Shown piece after piece: positions 1 through 11,900 of a DNA stretch of 64,000 nucleotides. The stretch is from Paguma larvata (taxonomy: Eukaryota; Chordata; Mammalia; Carnivora; Viverridae). Within the stretch, counting starts at the first letter, position 1, and each line of letters opens with the position of its first letter. Position numbers and translations under genes: made by a program. The notes under the pieces are model-generated. The model had not been told where the DNA came from, made no database searches, and was given only the letters and a program-made list of their open reading frames with translations. The stretch is taken from assembly GCA_030068075.1 (NCBI GenBank), contig CM057831.1:12629370-12693369 (forward strand), written 5' to 3'.

Positions 1-30
1 GCTCAACCGACTGAGCCACTCGGGTGCCCC
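1..30 (-). mobile_element. CAN-SINE head, cut by window edge
   Basis: Reverse complement of the SINE 5' end (ggcacccgagtggctcagtcggttgagc). The rest of the element lies before the window. Confidence 0.85.
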
Positions 31-320
31 TCACTCACCATTTTAATTTCTACTTTTTTGTTATCGGTGAGGTGAGACATATTCTCTATATTATTTATTT
101 CAGTTACTTAGGGACTTAGGGGAATTGATAAAATTTTAAGCTGTTTATTATTCTTAGGAATTTAAAAATGCACTTTACAAGCAAGGATATCCTACTCTGT
201 ACTAAGTTTCAAATATTTTTTTCCAGATAGTTGTAAATACACTCATGGTGTGTTTTCCTGTACAGTAATTTGATTTTAAGTATTCAAATTACTCAACTGT
301 CTCAAGAGGAATTACTAACT

Positions 321-521
321 GGGGCGCCTGGGTGGCCACATCGGTTAAGCGTCTGACTCTTGACTACTGCAGAACATCCAGCTCTGTGCTGACAGCACAG
401 AGCCTGCTCGCAAGTCTCTCTCCCTCTCTCTCTGCCCCTCCTCCACTTGTGCGTGTGTATGCACTCGCGCGCGTGCGCGCTCTCTCTTTCAAAATAAATA
501 AATAAACTTAAAAAAAAAAAA
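321..521 (+). mobile_element. CAN-SINE (tRNA-derived)
   Basis: Head ggggcgcctgggtggcc, body with gtgctgacagcacagagcctg, CT-rich tail with a gcgcgtgcgcgc run, then AAATAAATAAA and an A-run. Flanked by imperfect repeats attactaac / attattaac, a likely decayed target-site duplication. Confidence 0.92.
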
Positions 522-1649
522 GAGTGATTATTAACCAATCCACTCTTTTTATACCTGTCAAGGCTGCTCTCGTAAATTTGTGAGTATAAATTGGGTAAAA
601 TCTGTTTGGATGGATATTTGTGAATTTGTATCAAAAATCATGTACTTTTAAAAAGTATATAACCTTTGACCAGCAACTTTGCTTTTAGGAGCTTAAACCC
701 AAGAAAGTAAGTTTACAAATATGAAGTGGTATATGTACAGGGAGATTCATTTCAGCTTTATCATATTGAAAATTTGTAAACGGTCCAAATGTGCGTACAT
801 GGGGGGCTACAGAAAGAAATTACATGTCAGCTACAGCTGTTAAACAGAATGGATTAGGTCTCTGTCTACCTATATTGGAAGATAGCCACAGTAGAATAAA
901 AAAGTATTTGTTTGCAGGAAAAAAAGGCAGATAAAACATATATGTATATGTGTCTGTGTATCTGGCGTGTGTTTGCTAAAATAGTGTTTCAAACGTTAAA
1001 CTTCTTAGTTCATAGTGATCATCCCTGGTGGGCATGGTTAGTATTTTGCTGCTATTTTTGACACTGATATATTTGAACTTGTAAAAATTAGCATTACATG
1101 CATCAACAAAAATAATGTTAGATCCATGTTTGATACTTTTATCTTAATTTGGTTTAGTTGAGACTTTGGATAACATTTCGTACAGTTAGCTTCTCTGAAA
1201 ATTAATTTTCGTTGTAAAGATTAGGTCATGATTAGAAAACCAAAAGTAAATTGAATATTGTGGAAATATTGCTAATTTTTTTTATCTTTAAGAAAATGAG
1301 TGAGATTTTGACAAATCAGTGAATTTGTAATTAAAAACAAAGAAGTCTTTTTGTTTGCAAGAGCCCTTCATGCGAAGGACTTGTAAAGCCTGTTGCATAG
1401 TATGTTTTGCATAGTATGTAATGCCCTTTAAATCAAGGCCTTATTTTGTATTCAACTTCATTTGATTGCTGAGTATACATTGTAAAATAGCGATAAAAGT
1501 GAATATTGCACCAAATACATACCTCTTTTAATATAGTTCTGTGTACCGTATTATATTATAATTGGTTGTACTGTGAGTAGTAATTCCTGAAGTCCATTTA
1601 TCCGTTCTCGGTGAAATGTACCTGACACACGCTTTCCATTTACTTACAG
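522..1649. other. Intron upstream of window exon 1, with an old L1-like stretch
   Basis: 650-960 resembles the + strand 3' end of an old L1 (ends with tagtataac-like and tatatgtatatg sequence after a Lys/Asn-rich AT stretch). 960-1649 is AT-rich with no repeat or gene I can name; the last bases form the exon 1 acceptor. Confidence 0.4.
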
Positions 1650-1707
1650 GTGAATGGTACATTGGTGACTCATTCAAACCATTTGGAAGTGGTGAAGCTA
1701 ATCAAAT
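1650..1707 (+). CDS. ARHGEF12: ARHGEF12 window exon 1 (PDZ, helix alpha-B)
   Basis: Reads [19 protein letters not shown] and ends one base into a Ser codon (about residues 117-136). This is the strand and alpha-B helix that line the PDZ peptide groove; His in SNHLEVV is the usual class I PDZ ligand-selecting position. Acceptor tttacttacag and donor aaat|gtaggt are visible. The preceding PDZ exons are outside the window. Confidence 0.95.
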
Positions 1708-4700
1708 GTAGGTGATTTCTCGGTTTTAATTGGTTTCTGAATTCCTTGAAGTAGGGATCAGCAAACATTTTCTGTAATAGGCCAGAGAGTAATTTTAGGA
1801 TGTGTGGGCCTTATAGTCTACTAGTCCACTTTGTCATTATAGCACAAAAACAGCCATACGCACTAAGTAAATGAGTGGGTGTGGCTTTGTCTCGGTAAAA
1901 TTTTATTTTGTCAGAACAGTCTGGGCTGTATTTAGCCTCTTAGCTGGAGTTTGCTTTAACTCTGCATTAAAGGAAAGTCCGAGGAGAAAATTCTTAATAT
2001 ACTAAGAACTCTCTTTGGTCCACTTCGTATGCGTGGTTGATTAGACTATCCTTGTCATTCTTGGTAATATGGAAAGCATATATTTGAAAGAATGCATGAG
2101 TCATCTGAGGGGCAAGAGATTAAGAATTCAGATGGAACGACCCAGATGAACTGAAACGGAACTTTAAAAATCATCTGGCACAATTGTGTTTCCTCAGATA
2201 AGTAAATGATTAAATAGAATCCGGGGTAGTGATCTCTTGGAAATCTCCAGAGTTAAGAAGTTAGAATCTTCTGCGTCAAACTATTCCACAGTAAAGTAGA
2301 CTACCAGTGGGGCGCCTGGGTGGCTCAGTCGGCTAGGCATCTGACTTCAGCTCAGGTCATGATCTCACGGTTTGTGAGTTCGAGCCTCGTGTTGGGCTCT
2401 GTGCTGACGGCTCAGAGCCTGGAGCCTGCTTCGGATTCTGTGTCTCCCTCTCTGTCTGTCCCTCCCCCACTCAACGCTCTGTTTCATTCTCTCGAAAATA
2501 AACAAGCATTTAAAAAAAATTTTTTTTAAAGTAGACTAGAAATAAGGCATAGCTGTTTACAGCCAAGCAGAAACACTACTGTTTTATTTAATTCTGTTTT
2601 TTTTCATAGACTGGACATCTTTTGGATAAATTTAATAAATGGAATTCCTCCTTGGCCATCTTACTGTTTAAAGCAACCCTTGAATTCTTTTACGTTTATC
2701 AGACTACCAGTGCTCTAAATGGTCACTTTGATCGTAGTTCTTAACTTTAGTACGTTTCAAAAAGAAAGGGGAAAATCAAAATCAGATCCACATTCACGAA
2801 TAAATTTGATTATTTATATGATGAAATTGTGATTTATGCATTTTTATGTGCTACGTAAATATGGCTTATGATAAATAAATATATGCCTGATAACTAACTA
2901 TTGCAGAGTATAAGCTAAAGTTTCTTTAGCTTTTTAGGTTATATATTTTATTCATTCCAATGTAAATTTTACTTAAAAAATTAAATCCTAGCACTATAGC
3001 AATAATTGATTTGTCCAATAGTGAGAGCCTAGCTAAAAACGTAAAGCATAAAACACTGTGTGTATCCACAACAGATACAAATTTGCAGTGCCTCAAACCT
3101 GTGTATTGTCCTTATATTGGAGGTCTCCCTCGTCCTACTCTGTGTTGTGTTTTCTAGACATAATACAAGTGATTTCAACTGAAAGCATTTGAAACACAGC
3201 TGAGGAAGGGAAGGGAAGGGAAGGGAAGAAATAGGAAGCTAGTGGAGGCAAGCACATGGATAAGTAACTAAGACCATAGATGACTTTCTTACAGAGAGAA
3301 ATACGATCAAAAACTTTAAAAAGAATATGTACATAAAGTACCCCCAAATAATAGCATTTGTGAACAGTAAGCGTTAAAAAGAAATGGTTTTTAGGACCCC
3401 AGATACTGAAATAATTGACAGCAAGTTCTGTGGACAGTTAAAAAGGGAAAAAAGTGTGAATACATTTAAAAGTTCTATCGAAAAGTCTAAGGAAGATGTT
3501 GTTATTCAGAGATCAGCTCTCTAGAAAAGTCCTTTATTTGGAAAGTGTCATTTTTTTCTCAATGCTAGATAAATGAGCATCTTTTGTCAAGTCTTTCTGG
3601 ACAGCATTGATTTTGTTTCCTGTAGTTTCTTCCCCCTGTAATATGCCTAGTGAATTTCTGTCTCTCTGCATTTTAAAGTAAAAACTCTCTACTTATTTAT
3701 TGGGTTTTCTTCTCCAATTTTCGTGGATGTTTTTGGTTGGTCATACTCATTTTTTAAAGTTAATTTAAAAGTGCATCATGATATTCTAGAAAATTAGTTA
3801 AACCCTGCCTGATTAGTAGCATCTTAAAATAGGATGATTCCTTAAATTTACATTTGAGAAGTTAATTGAACATAACCATTAGTAGATGGTTGCTGCTAAC
3901 ACAGTCTTCCCTAAATTAAAAATAATTCTTGGGACTGTAAATTTTATTTGCTTTTATGTAATATCTGATCTTTTGAATGGTAATTTGCTATCTGAAAATG
4001 GCACTGTTCTTTTAGATTTTTAGGGGAGTAATAAAAGAGAAAGGACAAGTTGGTTTCTTTTTTTCTGGAGCAATGGTTAGCAGATGATCAAACTTACATA
4101 ACTGGATCTTATAGGACTGTCAGAGAGGAAGTAGTGAAATGCTTAAAAGAGTTGACAGTGTTCTTTTTCCTTCCCTCCCTTTCCTCTGTCTACCCCCTCC
4201 AAAGCTGGTTCCTATGTAGCTCTCACTGTTCAGGGACGCCCACCTGGGTCGCCCCAGATTCCTCTTGCCGATTCTGAAGTAGAGTCATCCGTCATTGGAC
4301 ATATGTCTCCCATTATGACATCCCCTCATTCACCTGGAGCATCTGGGAACATGGAGAGAATCACTAGTCCTGTGCTCATGGGGGTAAGAGGGGGAAAACC
4401 TCTTTACAAATGCTCAGTTTATATAATGATGTGTCTGCTTTGTATTAAGAGTTTTGAGGTGTTGAGCTGATGAATTCAAGTTCAAGATAGTAGAAAACCG
4501 CTTCCTAATATAAAAATTAGATTATAATTTGAAATGATTTATAGAATATTGGGATAGCAGATTTAATTAACAAATATTTAATACCTGCCATATATAAAAC
4601 AGGAAGTCATTCACAAAAATACAATTAAGATACCCTATGTTCAAGGTCCTTAGTTATCTTAGAATATATGGTTTAAGAGGACAGATGTATTTTTTTTGTT

Positions 4701-7700
4701 TATTATTGTGTCCCCAGTGCTTAAAGTGTTGCTTAGCATACAGTAGGCACTTAAACCTTTGTTGTTTGAGATAGAATCAAGAGTATATGAGTAATTTTAG
4801 TACAAAGGCAGAATGCAGACATTATGAAGGGGAAAATACTTCATAATAAGTTCTGTGACAATTCAAAGGGAGGAAGCACATCCCGTTGTAATAAGGAAGG
4901 ACTTTATGGAAAGCTATTATTTGAATTGGGCTTGAAGAATGGCTATCATTTAAGTGGTGGCAGTGGGGAGGAAAGCAGCCCAGGTCAAAGAAGTAGAATA
5001 AACAGAAATAAAGAGTCAAGAAAGCACCAAGTATTTGGGGGAAGTAGCCAGGACTCTCGTTTGGCTGGTGCCTCTTAAGGATTGAAGCAGTGGGAGATGA
5101 GGCTTGAAAAAAATAAGACTATTTATTTGAAAAACCACAACTACCAGGCTCATTTACCTGTAACTGGGTAGGCAGTAACTATTAAAATTTGGGGGGAGGG
5201 CGAGAGAATGATGTGATTGTAGAAGGATTTTAGGAGAGCTAATTAGACAAAATAGGGTTGTGAAGCAAGGAGAGAGGAGTTAGGGGGCGGTCTTAGTATT
5301 TCAGGCAGGAAGTACTAGGAGTCCTGCGTGGGGATTGATAGTACAGATCCAACGGATGGAAGATGTGGGATCTTATTCTTGTACTTAAGGCAACTTCATT
5401 TCTCCAGCTAGTAGTCAGTATTTAGAGTTTTCTTGAACCAAGTGTAGTAAAAGTGAAATAAAAGGACTGAAATTTCTCTGTAACCTTTTAAGTGCCATGT
5501 CTAAGAGCCTGTCTTCATAACTGCTAGTTCTGTTAGCTTCACTTTCCCTGTATCGGTTCTTTTTTGTTTGGTTGTTGTTGTTGTTTTTTTTATCTTTTTT
5601 CTAGGAGGAAAACAATGTGGTTCATAACCAGAAAGTAGAAATTCTGAGAAAAATGTTACAAAAAGAACAGGAACGGCTGCAGGTACTAAATTAGAAATGG
5701 GACTGTTTACAGGCCAGCGAAGATGGGAGTGGGCATAGTTGAGCTGATATTTGTCATGATCACAATCAATGCCGTCTGCTAATTTATTAAGAATGGACTT
5801 TTTCTATATTTTCTTGACATAAGTAATTAATTCTCAAAATATTTTTATAACTTTTCAGTTATTGCAGGAAGATTACAACCGAACACCTGCCCAAAGATTG
5901 CTAAAAGAGATCCAAGAGGCCAAGAAACACATTCCTCAGCTGCAAGAGCAGCTATCCAAAGCCACAGGCTCTGCTCAGGTAGCATCACTGTTAAAAATGC
6001 TACCCAACTTTTTGCAGGAGATTTTTCTTCTGGGAATGTGTTCGAGAGTGTTGCAGTTGCCTTTTTTAAAAGTGATTTTTTTCTAGCCTAGGCCAACAGG
6101 ATGTCCTGTGTAGCATGTTACAGAAATAATGATGAACTAAAAGAAATGCGGGCTTCGGATTCTCTGCTTGCTCATATCATGTTTCTTTGTTCCATAAGAC
6201 TTTTAAAAAGAATCGAGTGCTTCTGCTGTGATGTGGCAAACTACTAAAATGTATTTAGATGCATATATTTACATTTTTGAGGCTCATCCTGCCATTTTGT
6301 AACAGAATGGCAGTTATGTTTTTAGGAACAGAAGATTTTCTAAAATGACAGGCATTATGGTAAATGCAGAGACAAGATTTTCTTGCTTAATCTTCACAAC
6401 AAGCCTCTGAGACGAAATCCTACTGTTGTTTCCCCCCACTTTGCATGCACACTTTGAGAACTTCAGAGAGATGAAATAATTTATCGGAGGTCGTATACCT
6501 CAAAAGCGATGAGACTGGATTTAAACCCAGTCCGATGAATTCAAAGCACTTTCATATTCTTTACAACTATGTTTTTACTGGAATTTTAAACTAGTTTAAA
6601 CAGAATTTGTTACATAGGTGTAAGTCATGGAGATGATGGTCTCATTAGAAAAACAGCTTAACCAGATTTATATTCTGTAATATTCAGGTTTGGCGTATGA
6701 AAGGCTCCTTTTAACTTATCTTAAAACAAAATGGACATACTGCCTACACCATTTAAACGGAGTAAAATCTCTTGATTTTTTATGCTTCCTGAGTCTGTAA
6801 GTGAAAGTCACAGTTTCATAGAAAGCCACAGATTTTTTGAGATCATTTAGCCTCATCTGCTCATTTTAAAGTCAAAAAATCACGCAGTTGAGAAAATTAG
6901 GGTCTACACTGGTTAAGTGACTTACACAAGGTCACGCAGCTGTAAGGTCTCCTGACTTCCTGGTTTGATGTACTTTCCGTCACACAGTATTTTTCTTTTC
7001 ATTACTTTCAGTCCCATTAGCTCTATGAAAGTTTGAGTCTTATGTCTCAGTAATGTCGACAGTTTTATGTTGTTATAATTACTGAGCAAAGATGACATTC
7101 TTATTCTGTTCAAATGATAAAAACGGGGTTCCTGATCTAAAAGCCTGTAATAATTTATAGTATTGTGTCCCAGAAATGGCAATTTATTGAAATTCTAAAG
7201 TGTTAGAAGGTAGTTAACCAGAATCTGTAGTGTAATAATCCTTACTATAATGGGCAGGAAATATGAATTACACAATCTAACCAACTATTTTACCTTTTTC
7301 TATTCAGAAGTTTTAACTTTTATTCTCTTTGCTAAATTAAGATCATGCCATTTTAGAACCACAGAATTAGTAGTTACCGATGCTTTAAATTTTTAGGGAT
7401 TTAAGCTTTCCCTGATCGCATCAAACCGGCCAGCTTTTACCAGTCCATTTAGATTGCAGTGCGAGTCTGTTTCTTTATGCAGTCAGTAATGCCTTTTTTT
7501 TATTGTGTCGGTGTGTGTATGTGTTTACTCTGTTTTAGGATGGAGCTGTAGTTACGTCCTCCAAGTCTTTAGGTGACGCCCTGACAGTCAGCGAGGTGGA
7601 AGCAGATCCCGGCGACGGACTAGGGAGAATGGACTACAGCAGTGGGGACGCTTCTCGGCCCAGTAGTGACAGCGCAGATGTGAGTGTTCTACGTCTTCAG

Positions 7701-8947
7701 CTCGTGTTCTTCTGTACGGCTCCTTTCCATATTTGCTTTTAAGTTACACGAATAAGAAAGAGTTGTTCTCTTAGTACTTTCTTTTTATCACCAGCACCTT
7801 TAATAGAGCAATTTGATGAGCAGAAATCCTGGCCACTGTTGGTATATGAGTTTTTAATTCCAGAGTTCACTTTTTCCCTTAGACACACATTGCCAAATGT
7901 TTCTTTTGAGGAGGTGGAATTTCCCAGCAGGCCTCTTGTTTGTGGGTTGAGAAGTTAATAATGCTAGTGTTTTTTTTACTGAACCAAGAAGCCAACTGTT
8001 GATATCTTTAAGAGCATGTTAATATTCCATTTGTGGTCAGAGTGACTCAGTCTTGAATCATGGGGCACTTTGCCATTACAAAGAGGAAAAGCCTTAGTCC
8101 TGTTGGATAGACTTGACTTAATAGCCCTTGTTTAGTAATGCTTTCTTGATTAACCCCAGAATTGCCAGATAAACATGGATATTTGTTAAGAAGATCAGAA
8201 GAAAATATTTCAAAGACTTAAAAGCTAAGTTTACTGTTGCTTACTCAGCAATACTTTGTGAGTGGTATGCAATGACAGGAGTAATGACTTAAAAGTAGGC
8301 CACCCTCTTTAAAAGTAATGAGGAAAATATTCTAAACCAGTGTTTTGGAATCATGGAGTCAGTTTAGTGGATTGGGGCTATCATTAAAAAAGAAAGAACA
8401 GAATAGGAAATAATGCTTTGCAAAATGTAGACGAGGTATTCTTGTGACTTGTTATATACACAGGTACATGCGTGCGTGTGTGTATTTGTATGCTGGTTAA
8501 CAATGTAAAATTTCTTTTCTTTTTTATTTTTTTAATGTTTATTTTTTGAGGGACATAAAGAGACAGAGCATGAGTGAGGGAGGGACAGAGAGAGAGGGAG
8601 ACACAGAATCCAAAGCAGCCTCCAGGCTCTGAGCTGCCAGCACAGAGCCTGATGCGGGGCTTGAACCCAGGAACTGTGAGATCATGACCTGAGCCGAAGT
8701 CAGGTGTTTAACCAACTGAGCCACCCAGGTGCCCCAACAATTAAAACTTCTTAGGGGCACCTGGGTGGCTCAGTCGGTTAAGTGTCCGACTTCGGCTCAG
8801 GTCACGATCTCATGGTACGTGGGTTCAAACCCCGCATCGGGCTCTGTGCTGACAGCTCAGAGCCTGGAACCTGCTTCGGATTCTGTATCTCCCTGTCTCT
8901 CTGCCCCTGCCCCTCCCCCACTCATGTGTGGGCTCGTGCGCGTGCGC

Positions 8948-8999
<52 letters not shown>

Positions 9000-11900
9000 C
9001 CCCTCCCTCCCTCAAAAAATAAACTTCTTATTGAAGGTTGTGGTAAAAAAATTAGAAAGCCACCAGTTAAAACCATCATTCAGGCCACCTTTTGAGGCTT
9101 AGGCCCAATGACTCAGTATTTAATTCAGGGAAAATTTGAGGTGTTTTTTTTTTTTTTGACAGTGCTAGCAGTCTTATGATTGGTAGATGGGCTAAAGGTG
9201 TTAATGAAAAATTTCAGTTTTGACTCAAAAAACCATTTATTGGGCATACACACCATGTGCTGTAGTGAGTGTTTTACATTCCTTATTTTAGTTAATTCTC
9301 AAAACAGCCTTAAGAAAACTGTTGTACCGTTGTTACCATAGTTTTACAGAAGAAAAAACTGTTACGAAAGTTAACACAGGGAGTTAACTAATTTGCTAAC
9401 TTACCCAGATAGTATGTGATCTGCCTCCATGTACCTCTAAAGTACCGTTACCTGAAATACAAACAAAGGCACTGAGGAGTAAAAATATGCATAACATTTT
9501 GGGAGAGCAGTGAAAATTTTACTGGTATTTGGGGTGATGGATGGAATGGCTAGAGTTTATCTTACAAACAGAGGTTTGAGTTCAGGTGGTAGGAGGCTTC
9601 AGGTTGTTCCAGCAGTACTGTTTTTTGGGGACCCTTCTCACATTCTCCTTTTAGATTTACTGCTGCTTCTCCTCTCTGTTTTCATGGCCCGTCTACTGTT
9701 AGGTAGTTTCTCGAGAGGACAGGGACAGTCTTATTTGACTCCATGCCTCTAAATTCTTGCAGATCCTACAATCCGGAATTCAGAACAGATGGTACAAAAG
9801 AAAACTGAATTTTCTCTGGTATTTAGAGGAATGTTACAATAAAATATATAGGTTAGAAATATAACTTTATAGGGGTGCCTAGGTGGCTAAGTCAGTTGAG
9901 CGTTTGACTCTTGATTTTGGCTCAGGTCATGGTCTCATAGTCATGAGATTGAGCCCCGCATCAAGCTCTGTGCTGAGTGTAGAGCCTGCTTAAGAGTCTC
10001 TCTCTCCCCCTCCCCCTGACTCCTCTTCCCCTTTCTCTCTCTCCCCCTCAAAATTTAAAGAAAAAAAGAAATATAACTTTATGAAACACAGAGTGAATTG
10101 ACAAGTATAGAAATTAACATTCCAATGGCTTGAGACTATTTGAGATGTCCTTGGTGTTTAATAAGTATTTGTTTTTTGTTTTTTTGTTTTTTTTTTAATT
10201 TTTTAAAATGTTTTTTGAGAGAGAAAGACAGAGCACGAGTAGGGGAGGGACAAGGAGAGAGGGAGACACAGAATCTGAAGCAGGCTCCAGGTTCTGAGCT
10301 GTCAGCACAGAGCCCGATGCGGGGCTCAAATCCACGAATCCTGAGATCCTGACCTGAGCCAAAATCAGACACTTAACCGACTGAGCCACCCAGGCACCCC
10401 TAGAAGTATTTGAATGAACAACAGAATGAATGAGAGTTTGGGTTTTATCTTGCTTGCAGTGGAGAGGTGCCATCAGAAACATGTCAGTGTGGGAATGAAG
10501 TGGAATAAAGAGGGGGGTCTGTAAGGAAAGAAGACTGCTTGACTTCATAGGACCTTAGCAAGTGTGTGCTGAGTGGCTCATACATAGTTACCGTTTATTG
10601 ACTACTTTGTGTCCACAGTCATGCCTATGGTGCAAATATACTTTTAAACTCTCATTATAACATTAAAGAAGCAATATCACTATTTTATAGATGAAGAATT
10701 TAAAGCCAGGTAAGTAAATGGGTGTTGTGGAAAGTGCAGACTAGGATATTTACTTGAACACATAACAAACGAGTTTAATTCCTACAGGGTCTATTCGAAG
10801 CTTAACATGTGCTACGTTTAGCTCAGGGCTTTCCATGATTGTTTCATTTGTACAAGGTTAAAACCTTTAGGAACCCAGGGGTCTTACTATCTTTTGAATC
10901 AGTGCTTTTATTTTTTTTCCATTTCCTGCTCACTTTTGTAAAATAACGTTCTTGTAATATTCACGATACCATTATTATTGTAAAATTCCCTGCCCACGGT
11001 CACCTCAGAGAGGGCGGTGAAGAACACCCATGTGCCAGTTCTCACAACAGAAGCAGGGACGTCACAGATCATCTGAAGTGTAGAGCATCTGTCTGATTTT
11101 TGTCCGTTTGTGGCTGATGTTTTTAAAAACTTACTTTGGAAACTTTTAAACCTGTTCAAAAACAGAGGCTAACACAACGATGCCTTTTATGTCCCTGATC
11201 TCCCAGCCTCAGAGGCCATCAGCAAGTGCTCAGACTTGTTTTGTCTGTATCCCCCATTCTTCCCAGCCTCCAAATGCTGGATTATTTTCAAGTAATCCAT
11301 GACATTATTTCATCAATATGCGTCTTGAAGAGTAAAGAGGACTTTTTCAAAAATACAGGCATCATAACATGGTCAAATCACGTTTCTAAATGTGCAGTTC
11401 CATTACCCTATTTGTCTCATAATGATCCTTCTGCTGTGGGTTTATCTGAGTCAGGATCTAGTCAAGGTCTTCAGCCTTTGGTTCGTAAGTCTCTTAATGT
11501 GTTCTGTCCTCTTTTTTTTTTCTTGCTACTCTTCTGTGACAGAAACTGGGTCCTATGCCCAGGAAAACAACCCACATTTTAATTGTATTTTCATGGTGGT
11601 GTTCAACATGTTCATCTCTCTATATTTCCTGAAAGCCATTAGTGAGATCTAGAATCTCGATCAGATTAAGAGCTGTTGTTTGGCAAGAACAATTCATGGG
11701 TGGGACCGTGTACGTCCCGTTACCTCACGTCAGGAGGAGAACGTCTGGTTGTCTTTCTCCGACTGTACGTTTGTGAACAGTGTGCAGACGATGTCAGTAC
11801 AGTTCCTTCACAATCACGTTTTCCATGAATTATATAATGTTTTCACCAGCCACTGATGATCAAAATGTGTCTGCATCTAGTATTCAGTTAGTGGTTTCAA

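Noticed and set aside
8729..9102. ORFs reading [19 protein letters not shown] peptides (also at 2320, 16133, 26615, 33677, 39652 and others)
   Set aside because: This repeated peptide is the translation of the CAN-SINE head and body, not a protein.
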